Shown: piece after piece, positions 41,242 to 51,093 of the stretch
Position numbering within the stretch: the first letter of the stretch is position 1
How the letters are laid out: the number at the start of each line of letters is the position of its first letter
From: Sodalis ligni
GTDB taxonomy: Bacteria > Pseudomonadota > Gammaproteobacteria > Enterobacterales > Enterobacteriaceae
Assembly: GCF_016865525.2 (NCBI RefSeq)
Contig: NZ_CP075169.1
Span: forward strand, 3,472,337 to 3,536,336
DNA length: 64,000 nucleotides
Direction: 5' to 3'
Program-made: the position numbers and the translations under genes
The notes under the pieces: model-generated
What the model saw: only the letters and a program-made list of their open reading frames with translations
The model's database searches: none
Told to the model about the DNA's origin: nothing

Positions 41242-42447
41242 ATGTCATCGGTTTCGCAAGCTAGGAGCTTGGGTAAATATTTCCTCCTCGTGGATAATAT
41301 GTTGGTGGTGCTGGGTTTTTTTGTGGTGTTTCCGCTCATTTCCATCCGATTTGTCGACCAGTTGGGCTGGGCGGCGATGATGGTGGGCATTGGCCTCGGA
41401 TTACGCCAATTTGTCCAACAGGGGCTGGGCATCTTTGGCGGCGCCATTGCCGATCGCCTGGGGGCCAAACCGATGATCATCGCCGGCATGCTGCTGCGCG
41501 CCGTGGCATTCGCCCTGATGGCCATTGCCGACGAACCCTGGCTGTTATGGCTGTCATGCGTCCTTTCCGGCCTCGGCGGGACGCTGTTCGACCCGCCCCG
41601 TACCGCAATGGTGGTTAAGCTTATCCGTCCTAATGAACGGGGCCGCTTTTTCTCGCTATTGATGATGCAAGACAGCGCCGGATCGGTGATAGGGGCGCTT
41701 ATCGGCAGTTGGCTGCTGAAATATGACTTCCACCTGGTATGCTGGGCGGGCGCCCTGCTGTTTATACTGGCGGCGATATTTAACGCCTGGATGCTGCCGG
41801 CCTACCGTATTTCCACTACCCGCGCGCCGATCCTTGAAGGCATGCGCAGGGTGCTGCGGGATCACCGCTTTGTCACCTTCGTCCTGACCCTCACCGGCTA
41901 TTATATGCTGGCGGTGGCGGGGTTGGTGGTGCTGGCCCTCAAAGTGAATGAGGTGGCCGGCCAGCCCTCGGCGGTGAAATGGATGTATGCCATCGAAGCC
42001 ATGCTGTCCCTGCTGTTCCTGTATCCCGTCGCCCGCTGGAGCGAGAAGCGCTTCAGCCTGGAGATGCGCTTGATGGCGGGTCTGTTTATCATGTCCTTAA
42101 GCATGTTCCCCATCGGGCTGGTGGATAGCCTGCAGACCCTGTTCGGCCTAATCGGCCTGTTTTATATCGGGTCAATCATCGCCGAACCGGCGCGGGAAAC
42201 CCTAGGGGCCTCGCTGGCGGACAGCCGCGCCCGCGGAAGCTATCTGGGTTTTAGCCGTCTGGGCCTGGCCCTGGGAGGCGCCATCGGCTACAGCGGCGGC
42301 GGCTGGTTATACGATGCCGGGCACCGGCTGGACCTGCCGGAGCTGCCCTGGTGCATGCTCGGCGTTATCGGGCTGGCGACGCTCTTTGGTTTATACCGGC
42401 AATTCCGCCAGCGGCGCATCGAACCGGCCATGTTAAGCGGCCACTGA
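41242..42447 (+). CDS. mdtH: Major facilitator multidrug transporter MdtH
   Basis: A 401-residue inner-membrane efflux protein with about 12 membrane segments. The loop-2 signature of the family is visible as [17 protein letters not shown] near residues 72-89. E. coli MdtH is implicated in drug efflux. It is divergent from rimJ and followed by yceB, though grxB, which lies between them in E. coli, is missing. Confidence 0.94.
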   Translation: MSSVSQARSLGKYFLLVDNMLVVLGFFVVFPLISIRFVDQLGWAAMMVGIGLGLRQFVQQGLGIFGGAIADRLGAKPMIIAGMLLRAVAFALMAIADEPWLLWLSCVLSGLGGTLFDPPRTAMVVKLIRPNERGRFFSLLMMQDSAGSVIGALIGSWLLKYDFHLVCWAGALLFILAAIFNAWMLPAYRISTTRAPILEGMRRVLRDHRFVTFVLTLTGYYMLAVAGLVVLALKVNEVAGQPSAVKWMYAIEAMLSLLFLYPVARWSEKRFSLEMRLMAGLFIMSLSMFPIGLVDSLQTLFGLIGLFYIGSIIAEPARETLGASLADSRARGSYLGFSRLGLALGGAIGYSGGGWLYDAGHRLDLPELPWCMLGVIGLATLFGLYRQFRQRRIEPAMLSGH

Positions 42448-42573
42448 TTCCCTTCGGTCGGCCGCGCGGCAATCATTGCAGGTGATATTGCGGGCTGTTT
42501 CGCTCTTATCCCGCCGCGGCCCGTGATATGCTTCGGCAGGTCAAATCATGTGACGAGCTAAAACGGAAAAGGA

Positions 42574-43140
42574 ATGAAAAAAAGAACTTTTGCGGCGCTG
42601 GCCGTGATATTGAGCCTGGCATTGACCGGCTGTAATAAGCTAACCGAATACCGGCTCAGCGAGCAGGACGTTAACGGCTATCTGCAAAAACATAATAATT
42701 TCCAGAAGGCCATCGGCGTGCCTGGCTTGCTGAATGCCAATATCGTACTCACCGATCTCAGCAGCCAGATTGGCCGGACCGAGCCGGATAAAGTCCGCCT
42801 GTCCGGCAATGCCCATCTGGATATCCAGTCATTGTGGGGTTCTCAGCGGGCGGATTTGAAACTCACCCTGCAGGCGCAGCCTTATTACGATAGAGATCAG
42901 GGAGCTATTTATCTGAAAGATATGCAGTTGGTGGATTATCAGGTGCAGCCGGAAAAACTCCAGCCGACGTTCAAGGTATTGGCGCCTTATCTTAATAATT
43001 CTCTGAAGTCTTATTTCGATAGTACGCCGGCCTACGTGCTGGAAGCCGACCGCAGTAAAACCGAGGCGCTGGCCAAAAAGCTGGCCAAGGGACTGGAAGT
43101 AAAACCCGGCGAACTGATTTTTCCTTTCACCGGCGGCTAA
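42574..43140 (+). CDS. yceB: YceB lipoprotein (DUF1439)
   Basis: A 188-residue lipoprotein: signal MKKRTFAALAVILSLALTGC with lipobox LTGC, so it should be lipidated on Cys20. The mature part (QKAIGVPGLLNANIVLTDL and so on) belongs to the DUF1439 family of lipid-binding-like folds. Function is unknown. The ATG follows AAAAGGA. Confidence 0.93.
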   Translation: MKKRTFAALAVILSLALTGCNKLTEYRLSEQDVNGYLQKHNNFQKAIGVPGLLNANIVLTDLSSQIGRTEPDKVRLSGNAHLDIQSLWGSQRADLKLTLQAQPYYDRDQGAIYLKDMQLVDYQVQPEKLQPTFKVLAPYLNNSLKSYFDSTPAYVLEADRSKTEALAKKLAKGLEVKPGELIFPFTGG

Positions 43141-43176
43141 ACGGCGTGATGCCGGTTAGCGGAGCCGGCTTCGCAC

Positions 43177-43725
43177 CTATTCGGACTCCTCCGCCAGCTC
43201 TTCTCGCATCGCCTGCAAGGCTTCCCGGCTGATAGCCGCCAGGACCCGATAAAAATCGGTACCGGCATGGGCTTCCACCTTGCCTAAAAAGAGGTCGCTC
43301 CAGGGCAGCAGGAACTCATCGAACAGCCGGGACTGGGCGATAATCTCATCCTGCTGTGCATGATCTTCCAACCAGGAAGCCGCCAGCAGCAGCGCTCCGA
43401 AATGGTCGGTGGCGGATTCCGACACCGGCATGCCTACTTCTCCCAAAAAAGCGCGGACGTCGCTTTCCGGCGCGTCGAGCCAGGAAGAGCGAAAAGGCGG
43501 CACCTTGGCTGTTTCTCCGGCGAACAGGGCGGAAAAGTCGTCCCCTAACGCCTGCGGCACGCAGCTCTTGCCAAGGCGAGCCAATAACGCATCCTGCTCC
43601 AGGGGCCAATGTTCGGTGAGCTTGCCTTCCGTGATAAGCACCATCAGCGGCGCCAGTACCGCATCCTGCGGCGACCGGTAAAACAGGGTTCCCAATACCC
43701 GGCAAACCATCGAAAAATCATTCAT
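43177..43725 (-). CDS. ycdY: TorD-family chaperone YcdY
   Basis: A 182-residue all-helical protein of the TorD/DmsD redox-chaperone family, opening MNDFSMVCRVLGTLFYRSPQD. The family block LFAGETAKVPPFRSSWLDAP lies near residue 65. In E. coli YcdY helps load zinc into the phosphatase YcdX, encoded next to it. Here the neighbour on the same strand is ghrA and no ycdX is present. Confidence 0.9.
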   Translation of the reverse strand: MNDFSMVCRVLGTLFYRSPQDAVLAPLMVLITEGKLTEHWPLEQDALLARLGKSCVPQALGDDFSALFAGETAKVPPFRSSWLDAPESDVRAFLGEVGMPVSESATDHFGALLLAASWLEDHAQQDEIIAQSRLFDEFLLPWSDLFLGKVEAHAGTDFYRVLAAISREALQAMREELAEESE

Positions 43726-43814
43726 TGCAATACCCGCATTATTAAACGGTTGCAGACCTTGTCATAATTTGATGAATTCCGCAATGGGCGGCTTGTTTTT
43801 TTGCTCGTGTAAAT

Positions 43815-44756
43815 TCAATATCCTTCGTCGCGATCCACCAAGCCAACGGGAGGTTCGCCGGCCTCAATGCGCCGTATGTTTTCGGCTATGCTATCCATCG
43901 CTAAAGAGGATACGGTGACAGCGGCGATATGCGGCGTGAGGGTAATCCGTGGCGTATGCCAAAACGGGTGGTCGGGCGGCAGGGGCTCTTGACGGCAAAC
44001 ATCGAGCGTAGCGGCGGCGATTTGCCCCTGAGCCAACGCCGCCAGCAGATCGGCCTCAACCAAATGGGCACCGCGGGCGACGTTAATCACAAATGCTCCC
44101 CGGTTCAGGAGGGCGAATAGTTCCGCGTCAAGTATGCCTTCGGTCCGGGGCGTGTTGGGTAAGAGGTTCACCAATACCTGTAGTCCGGCTAAAAAGCCAG
44201 GCAATTGCCCGTCGCCGGCAAAGCTGTCGACGTCAGGTATGCTCTTGCGGGTCAGGCTCCAGCACCGTACCGGGAAGCCGCAACCGGCCAGGGATTTCGC
44301 CACCTTCTGTCCCAGGACCCCGGCCCCCGCCACCCCAATGATAAAGCGGCGCTTATCGTACAACGGCAGCTCCCGCCATGTCCCTCGGGATTGGCACAAC
44401 AGGTATTCGTCCAGCCGGCGATAATATCGCAGCACTGCGGCCAGAACATACTCAACCATTTGTTCCGCCATGCCGGCATCCTCCAGGCGCATAAGAGGAA
44501 TGCTCTCGGGCAGCATCCGCGGATGAAGCCGCAGGGTCTGCATTAACGCATCTACCCCGGCCCCCAGAATAAACACGCCCTTCAAGGCGGTACGTCCGGT
44601 CAACATGCCCGCCGGCGGATGCCAAACCAGAGCATAATCCGCCGGCAGCCTGTCTCCAGGCAGCCATGCCCGCAGATGTGCGCCGGATAAACGCGCCTCC
44701 ATGCCAGCTATCCACGGTGCCACAGGCTCGGAAGGATGATAAAAGATAATGTCCAC
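43815..44756 (-). CDS. ghrA: Glyoxylate/hydroxypyruvate reductase A
   Basis: GhrA reduces glyoxylate and hydroxypyruvate with NADPH. The GTG at 44756 gives 313 residues opening MDIIFYHPSEP, aligned to E. coli. The NADP fold has GVAGAGVLGQKVAKSL near residue 143 and the family block INVARGAHLVEADLLAAL. The catalytic His is in TLTPHIAAVT. A longer ATG frame to 44870 adds 38 unlike residues; AGGA before the GTG supports the short form. Confidence 0.92.
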   Translation of the reverse strand: MDIIFYHPSEPVAPWIAGMEARLSGAHLRAWLPGDRLPADYALVWHPPAGMLTGRTALKGVFILGAGVDALMQTLRLHPRMLPESIPLMRLEDAGMAEQMVEYVLAAVLRYYRRLDEYLLCQSRGTWRELPLYDKRRFIIGVAGAGVLGQKVAKSLAGCGFPVRCWSLTRKSIPDVDSFAGDGQLPGFLAGLQVLVNLLPNTPRTEGILDAELFALLNRGAFVINVARGAHLVEADLLAALAQGQIAAATLDVCRQEPLPPDHPFWHTPRITLTPHIAAVTVSSLAMDSIAENIRRIEAGEPPVGLVDRDEGY

Positions 44757-45698
44757 GGCGCGGGTCCTTTTGACGGATTCGGGGCTTTCATCTATCTGAA
44801 CATACCGTCTGACGCGGCGATGAACAATCCCTGCGCACGATCGACCTAAAAGAGCTGCACGCATTGGCAAGAATCATGAATACGACACCACATGACGTTT
44901 TACGAAAAAATGAGGAAATCAGGATTTGATTTAACATTTAATGCTCTTTTTGGGATTTTTGCCATCCCATTGCCAGGATTTGTCCATAAAACCGGAAGGA
45001 CGCGATAAAAAGCGTTGGTCCTTTAAGAAAAGACTTAGGTTTATGAAAAATAATTATGAAGAAAAATAATTTGTATGATGACATTAAATTTATAAGCATG
45101 CCAATCGTTAGCGTTTTTACCATAACTGGATCGCATTAATTATGGACCGCCGTGAATAATTATTCATTTAGATGAATTTAAAATAGCTTTTAAAAAACAA
45201 CTTTCTCCATGAATTTTAAGATCTTATTTTTCATATAGTTATATCATCTTTATCGCAAGCGTTTTCTCTTCCTCCTTTTGAGACAGATTTTTCTTACTTT
45301 TTTAATCATCATACCTAAAGACCATTGCTAAAATTTAAGTCAATATAAAATTCAGTTTATAGATGAAATCTAATAAAATTTCAATGAAATTTATTTCATA
45401 TCCACATAAAACCAGGTCAAAAAATTTCATAACTGCAAGTTTCACTCACTGACGTCAGATAAATTTCAGATTTATTACCCTCCCATAGCCTGACGGCCTC
45501 AGCTATCGTTATATGCGTTCTATTGAATAATGTCCATATCAAGCATCACGCCAACAGGAGGGTCAATGACATACCAATAAAAGATGAAAAAATAAAATGA
45601 CCTTATTTGGTAAGATTAGAGGTTCTTGAAAACTTTTTTTACATGTAACGCTTTCAACAGCAATGCCATAAAAAAATCTAAAAGTGAGGTATTTTGAG
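44757..45698. other. AT-rich flank of the accessory island
   Basis: About 940 bases, much lower in GC than the genes to the left, with no credible open frame. TGAAAT/ATTTCA motifs recur around 45370-45475. It marks the left edge of the accessory island that ends at tRNA-Ser. Confidence 0.5.
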
Positions 45699-46411
45699 AT
45701 GAAACCTACACCGACTATCATCATCGATCATCTCGATGTAAGAATTGCACCTGATATGCATAATCGACTACGCTGGAAAGAGTATCAAATTTTGAGTTTA
45801 TTGGTGCAAAACTCGCCCGAAGTTGTCACACGAGAACAGCTGGTAAACCATATTTGGAAAGGCACCTATTGCTCAGACTCGACGATTAATCAAACCATCA
45901 AATCCGTGCGTCAGAAACTGGGCGATCATGAACATAGGATCATTAAAACCATACCGCGTATTGGTTACATTATTGAAGAAAACAAATGGTTAATATAAGC
46001 TTCGATAAAATATCAACCGAAGGTCCGCCGGCACTCGAATTGCCGAAACAGGCCATAGCGTCAGAGGTTAAACCGGCCCGGTCTGTTGAAGAGGAGAGAT
46101 ATTCAGAGCCTGTGTGGGATTTCCCGACCCACGCCCGGCTGTCCAGAACCGTCTCCAGGCCGACGGTTTTCCGTTTGGATGCATTTAAAAGATTTTTATA
46201 TTTATGCAGAGAAATTTTATCAATATAAAAGTAGATTAATTCTTATTTTTTAACGTCGGTTATCTTAATGATAATTCTGGTTTATTCCTATACCATCATC
46301 AAAATCTCGCTAGCCTCTTATAATCTGGAATGGATGAACTATAATAACAAGATTTCATCGGTGCAGCTTACGTGTCCTTTAGGTTTTAAATATGAGCCAG
46401 ATGGCTCATGA
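45699..46411 (+). pseudogene. Membrane-anchored winged-helix regulator (ToxR/CadC-like layout), frame-broken
   Basis: Residues 1-95 (45699-45985) are an OmpR/PhoB-type winged helix, with LLVQNSPEVVTREQLVNHIW and TINQTIKSVRQKLGD and TIPRIGYIIEE. Reading then continues in other frames: a polar linker (45986-46186), then a membrane segment VILMIILVYSYTIIKISL and a short periplasmic tail with one Cys (46253-46411, ending FKYEPDGS). Adding one A at 45984-45986, two A at 46187-46190 and one T at 46246-46251 gives a continuous protein of about 235 residues with a ToxR-like plan. I infer one broken gene rather than several small ones. The target is unknown; the flippase gene downstream is a candidate. 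Confidence 0.65.
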
Positions 46412-46519
46412 GCATATGCCTATAATAGTCAATGCTCATTTTAATTTTCACACTGCTAATTATAGCAATTGAGTCGAGATAAGACGCTATTCATTGGCCT
46501 TATCCACAAAGTAACCCTC

Positions 46520-46550
46520 TGCCCGCATTGCTGTGCATGCGGGCATTTTT
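46520..46550 (+). terminator. Rho-independent terminator after the regulator
   Basis: TGCCCGCAT and ATGCGGGCA form a near-perfect stem with a short loop, followed by TTTTT. It lies about 110 bases after the regulator's reconstructed stop. Confidence 0.85.
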
Positions 46551-46597
46551 GATCCGGTAAAAAACAACATGCTAAAATGAGAATTCATTATTTTTAG

Positions 46598-46636
46598 GTG
46601 AATTTCACTCCATTTTATGTTGAGTGAAATTTCACT
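46598..46636. promoter_or_regulatory. Paired palindromes upstream of the flippase gene
   Basis: AGTGAAATTTCACT (46623-46636) is a perfect 14-base palindrome. A sister copy GTGAATTTCAC lies at 46598-46608. The two are 25 bases apart, about two and a half helical turns, and 150-190 bases before the flippase gene. They look like operator sites, with binder unknown. The remaining sequence from 46412 to 46789 is AT-rich and has no gene. Confidence 0.45.
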
Positions 46637-46789
46637 TAATATCGATTAAATCCGTTTTAGGTTTTTCACTTGTACAAAACCCCATCATCCGCTATTTATT
46701 AACCATTCGATAAAGTTATATCTAAGAAAATATAACAATGCGTATAGACGACTGTCTGACGCTATCGTGACCACCTTTAAAGGTTTTAA

Positions 46790-48138
46790 ATGAGCTATTT
46801 ATTTAAAAGATAATCTTCTGTCAAATGGCGAACGTGAGAAACAAGGGGATTATGAAGGAAATCATTTTAACTCTTTATGGGTTATCTTGGAGAAATCATG
46901 CTTCGCGCTGGCCGGCATCATTTCCGTCATGTATGTCGCCCGTTATCTTGGGCCAGAAAATTACGGCACATTGAGTTATTTACTTTCTATCATGGCGCTG
47001 GTAACACCCTTTATTCAGCTAGGCAGCGATAACGTTTTATTTAACCGCATCGCCAAAAGCCTGCCAGTGGGGTATTGCTGATGGCTGCCTCATTACGATT
47101 GAAGTTGGTTCTCTTTATAATATTCAGCCTGGGGTTATTGCTTTGGGCAAAACATGCGTTGCCGATTGCCCAGCAAAAGTGATGATAGTATTGATCGTGG
47201 CGAACTTCTTCACGCTACGTGATATCTATAAGCTTTATTATGACGCCACCCTGGCGTCAAAACCAACCTCATCATAAACAATGTCTCCCTGGTGATTTAC
47301 GTCTGTCTCAATCTGGCCTGGGTGCATTATCAATTTAGCCTGATCTGGTTTACCTTTTCAATGATCGTGCGCAGCTTGGTACCCTATTTATGGCGTCGGA
47401 TATTATTCAATCGCACCCAGCAAAAGCCCGGACAGTGTTAAAAAGCCCTTAAAGGTTAAATATTTTGATTTTTATAATATATATCTATTGAAAGTCGGCA
47501 TGCCTTTGCTGATTTCCAGCCTGTCTATCGTAATTTATACCCGCATTGATCAGATTTTACTGGGCAAATTTTAGGCTTCCAAGCGGTGGGAATTTATAAC
47601 GCCGCGTTGACGTTAAGCCAGGGCTGGGCCATCGTACCGATGGCTTTCATTACCTCCTTTATGACCATTATCGCCGCAGAGCGGGACAGCCGCCGAAGCA
47701 GCGAGAGGATTCGCTCGCTTTACTTGATTATATTGGTTTTATCGCTGCCGGTGATACTGACATTTTCAATATTTAGCAATAAAATCATATTGTTGATTTA
47801 CGGCACTCGTTTTGTTGACGCTGCGGACATTCTCTGGATGTGTGCCCTAACGTCGCTTTGCAGCGTATTGGGCACGCTGTCATATCGCGTCATCCTTTTG
47901 CACTCCGGCTATCATTTTGTCTCCGTGAAAATGGCCGTGATTGCTGTGCTTAATATCGGTCTTAATTATTTTTATACCTCTGTATGGGATTAAAGGCGCG
48001 GCGCTGTCCGCCTTAACCGCCGAAATGGTTTCATTAATATGTCTCAATGCGTTGTTCAAAATGGGCTCGTTACCTATCCGCTGTTTTGTGCCTACAAAAG
48101 CGTCCCCTATTAATAAACGAGGTTCGAAGCTATGTTAA
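46790..48138 (+). pseudogene. Wzx-type polysaccharide flippase, frame-broken
   Basis: Fragments in all three frames join into one multi-pass membrane protein of the O-antigen/polysaccharide flippase family. It opens near MSYLFK, passes FALAGIISVMYVARYLGPEN (46902 on), LFIIFSLGLLLWAKHALPI, LVIYVCLNLAWVHYQFSLIW, VGMPLLISSLSIVIYTRIDQ, then VGIYNAALTLSQGWAIVPM, and ends GSLPIRCFVPTKASPINKRGSKLC. Breaks lie at homopolymers 46805, 47055, 47175, 47259, 47422, 47440, 47569 and 47970. Each is repaired by adding one base (two at the first). No stop needs a substitution. It overlaps the next gene by a few bases. The 5' end is uncertain. Confidence 0.8.
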
Positions 48139-48976
48139 ATCCGCTCGCTAAACAGGCCAGTAAATTGTTACCAGACGTATTATATCATCAGATAAAATAT
48201 GCTCGAGTATTCAAAAATGGCCTAATGTCATCAAGCCCACAACCTTTAGTGAAAAATAATCGTACGCAATTTTAAGCCTAAATCCATTTATACCGAACTG
48301 GCGGATAAGCTTAAAGTCCGAGATTATATCGCTAGCACTATCGGTGAGAAATATCTTATTAAATTACATGCTTCATTTCCTGAACTCACTCACTCAATTT
48401 TTGAAGAATTGCCTGATTCGTTTGTTATCAAGGCTAATCACGGTTGTGGCTTTAATATGATTATCTACGATAAGTTAAAACTAACTTTGATGAATTATAC
48501 TCAATAACCCGGCAATGGACTGGAAGCAATTATTACAAAATTTTTAGAGAAAAGCATTACAAGACTATAACACCACGTATTTTAGTGGAGCAATTATTGC
48601 TTCATAAGGGCAAAGTACCTAACGATATAAAATTTCATTGTTTTAACCGTTTGGGGAAATGCATATTTTTATCCAGGTGGACTACGATCGGTTTGGCGTG
48701 CATCGCCGGGATATATTTGATACCCAATGGAACAGGACCAATATACGGATGGGACTGCCGAACAATCCCGAGCCCATGCCCGCTCCCGACAATCTGGAAG
48801 AAATGCTAACCTTGTCCACGCGTATCGCTGAGCAATTTTCCTATTTGCGAATTGATTTTTATGAGGCTGACGGCAAAATCTATTTTGGCGAATTGACATT
48901 CACTCCCGGCGGCGGACTTTGCAAAATGTATCCGCAGGAAACGCAGCGGCAATGGGGTGATTTTTTCACCGATTGA
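48132..48976 (+). pseudogene. TupA-like ATP-grasp protein, frame-broken
   Basis: Fragments assemble to a protein of about 283 residues of the TupA-like ATP-grasp family, found in polysaccharide and capsule loci and thought to join amino acids or polyglutamate-like groups to surface sugars. Diagnostic pieces are VIKPTTFSEK, LADKLKVRDYIA with IGEKYLIKL, LPDSFVIKANHGCGFNMI, TPRILVEQLLLHKGK and IQVDYDRFGVHRRDIFDTQW. Breaks at 48213-48217, 48252-48256, 48477-48480 and 48666-48670 each need one added base. With them the reading is continuous from ATG 48132 to the stop at 48976. It overlaps the flippase 3' end, so the two form one unit. Confidence 0.78.
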
Positions 48977-49430
48977 TTAATAATGCTTATATTTACCGAC
49001 CTGATTGTGTAGTGGCGCTGGTTGTAATGATGTTTATAGGCTTGCCGCTTTTGTGCCTGAAGGCCGGGGGAAAACCATGCCGCTGTATGAAGGAAATATT
49101 ACAGCCGGGTTCCCCCGTTTTACTATTGCTAGCGAAAGCCCCCTCCCCTGCCCCGGAGGAGACGCGCAGCGTTTGTGAAAAAAATCCCTGATTGCGCTGA
49201 GTTTGGTAAAATCGCCAGCTTGGACAGTTTTTAAACCATGGGAAACGGCCGGCGGAAAGACAGGCAACGATCGCTGTAACGGCCTGGTATTTCTTTTAGG
49301 CCGCCGGACGTTAGAAATTCGCCTCCTACGCTCAAACCCTGAGCAAACAGGCGGTGAGCGAGAAATTATACTTGACCGGAATGGACCGAATCCCTATAGT
49401 ACCGCCCCGTTACCCCTGCGGTAACGGCGT
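48977..49430 (+). other. Remnant region before tRNA-Ser
   Basis: The 454 bases hold a possible coding remnant: around 49050-49170 the frame reads PEGRGKTMPLYEGNITAGFP and later GGDAQRL, continuing in another frame as VKKIPDCAEFGKIASLDSF. I do not recognise a family. The part from 49200 on looks non-coding, with the tRNA promoter expected near 49370-49400 (TTGACC, then TATAGT 17 bases on). Confidence 0.35.
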
Positions 49431-49520
49431 GGTGAGGTGTCCGAGTGGCTGAAGGAGCACGCCTGGAAAGTGTGTATACGCGAAAGCGTATCGAGGGTTC
49501 GAACCCCTCTCTCACCGCCA
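49431..49520 (+). tRNA. tRNA-Ser (anticodon GGA)
   Basis: A 90-base tRNA with CCA encoded. The acceptor arm GGTGAGG pairs with CCTCTCACC near the 3' end. The anticodon loop CTGGAAA places GGA at 49465-49467, and the T-loop is GGTTCGAACCC. A long variable arm (GTATACGCGAAAGCGTAT) confirms class II tRNA-Ser. E. coli also has a GGA serine tRNA near ghrA. The AT-rich island ends just before it. Confidence 0.97.
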
Positions 49521-49528
49521 GAATAAAA

Positions 49529-49556
49529 AAGGCCCGGCTTTTATGCCGGGCTTTTT
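49529..49556 (+). terminator. Terminator between tRNA-Ser and phoH
   Basis: AAGGCCCGGC and GCCGGGCTTT form a strong stem around TTTTAT, with T on the right and A on the left, so it works in both directions for the tRNA and the convergent phoH. Confidence 0.85.
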
Positions 49557-49590
49557 ATTACCTGAACGCGGGGAACTGTTTCCCCGGCCT

Positions 49591-50382
49591 TTATCGGTAA
49601 GCATTCAGGGTGCGCTGGCACAGTGCCGAACGAACGCAGTCCTGTTTACCAAAACGCACGACGGCAATCATGTCATCTTCTTCGGTAAAACGCTCCAGGG
49701 CATCCTCCAGACCCGATTTAACGCCGCGGGGTAAATCGCACTGGGTGATATCGCCATTCACAATAACCGTGACATTTTCCCCAAGGCGCGTTAAAAACAT
49801 TTTCATTTGATTGACGGTGACATTTTGCGCTTCATCCAATATGACCACCGCGTTTTCAAAAGTCCGGCCCCGCATATAGGCAAAAGGCGCTATCTCCACT
49901 TTGCCGATTTCCGGTCGCAGGCAATATTGCATAAAAGACGACCCCAGCCGGCGCAGCAATATATCGTAGACCGGACGGAAATAAGGAGCGAATTTTTCAG
50001 CAATATCCCCAGGCAGAAAACCCAGATCTTCATCGGCCTGCAATACCGGCCGGGTAACAATGATGCGCTCGACCTCTTTATGTATTAACGCATCAGCCGC
50101 CTTGGCGGCACTCAGAAAGGTTTTACCACAACCCGCCTCGCCGGTTGCGAATATCAACTGTTTGGTTTCTATGGCAGTTAAGTAATATTCCTGAACTTCA
50201 TTACGTGCCTCAATTAACTTAGTGTCGCGGGAATCCCGCGCCATGCCAATCGATTCAATTCCGCTCATATGAACAAGAGAAGTGACCGAGTCCTCTTCAC
50301 GCATTTTATGGTTGCGTGACTCGCGCCGGATAACGCGTTTAGCTTCGCGACGAGCTTTGATCACTACTTTTTGTCTTCCCAT
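49591..50382 (-). CDS. phoH: PhoH family ATPase
   Basis: PhoH is a phosphate-starvation-induced cytoplasmic ATPase of the RNA-helicase-like PhoH family; its precise role is unsettled. From ATG 50382 it is 263 residues, opening MGRQKVVIKARREAKRVIRR. Walker A is GEAGCGKTFLSA near residue 82 and Walker B is VVILDEAQN near residue 181. An in-frame start 11 codons upstream is possible but not supported. The upstream region is shared with putA. Confidence 0.93.
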   Translation of the reverse strand: MGRQKVVIKARREAKRVIRRESRNHKMREEDSVTSLVHMSGIESIGMARDSRDTKLIEARNEVQEYYLTAIETKQLIFATGEAGCGKTFLSAAKAADALIHKEVERIIVTRPVLQADEDLGFLPGDIAEKFAPYFRPVYDILLRRLGSSFMQYCLRPEIGKVEIAPFAYMRGRTFENAVVILDEAQNVTVNQMKMFLTRLGENVTVIVNGDITQCDLPRGVKSGLEDALERFTEEDDMIAVVRFGKQDCVRSALCQRTLNAYR

Positions 50383-51093
50383 AAGTGGCACCTTACAGTT
50401 TGTTTCACCATTCACCAGGGAGTAAACCCAGGTGATTACGCTTCACATTCAGAGGAGGTTGTGGCTTCCTTTAAAGCCATAGCGAGCCGTTTGACGGGAT
50501 GAAATAAACCTCTAGCATATGCCTGAAAAATGCACGATAGGTTTTTTTTCATCGGGAGGAAAATAGGAATATCGGGAATTGCGGGGGGCAGAAGCTGTGC
50601 CGTAAATCGGGAATAGTGTGTTGAGGTGGTAATCGCCGAGCGCTTCGGTGGCGATTGAAAAACATCCGGTGGTATAGTCAGCCCATAAAGGACACTGTCA
50701 TTAGCGATCCCCATAGTGAGGTTTATATTTCGCGTCGCCACTACTGCTGAAACTGACGCGCTTGCTAACTGGCGCTTCCTAACTTGATTATAATGACATT
50801 GCTACAGATTGCTGCCACATTGCAACAATTTTTTTTGCAAGCGACCAATAAATAGTCAGGCCACCGCTAAACGGGTATTTACCGCCTCGCTGTACGATGA
50901 AATCATTTATTACAAATAAAATGGTTATTGTATGAATAATATTATATTTATATAAAAATCTCAGCCGGACAATTCCCATTTTACACCGAAGAGGGACAGG
51001 CTGTTAACCATAAGTTAAACATTTATTAACTGAGTTGCACTTAGTTGCAACTTTAGCGATAGTGTTGCATCTATTGTTCAGCAGGGTGGCAGC
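50383..51093. other. Divergent phoH/putA intergenic region
   Basis: These 711 bases have no convincing gene; open frames such as 50436-50741 (minus) are unlike any family I know. The right part holds PutA-type operator boxes and is AT-rich near 50890-51030. One TGCAAC (GTTGCA on the minus strand) lies at 50821-50826. Confidence 0.5.
51034..51069. promoter_or_regulatory. PutA operator cluster
   Basis: GTTGCA occurs at 51034-51039, 51044-51049 and 51064-51069, the middle one as the palindrome GTTGCAAC. GTTGCA is the known consensus of the PutA ribbon-helix-helix domain in E. coli. The cluster ends 24 bases before the putA start, which suggests direct autorepression relieved by proline. Confidence 0.8.

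Noticed and set aside
45986..46228. Separate 80-residue gene overlapping the winged-helix regulator
   Set aside because: Better explained as the linker of the same regulator read after a lost A.
49431..49520. tRNA-Ser as a phage attachment site
   Set aside because: The island lies at the 5' side of the tRNA, no duplicated 3' end or integrase is seen, so integration there is not supported.
50436..50741. 101-codon minus-strand frame upstream of phoH
   Set aside because: No family resemblance or ribosome site, and it lies in the divergent promoter region.
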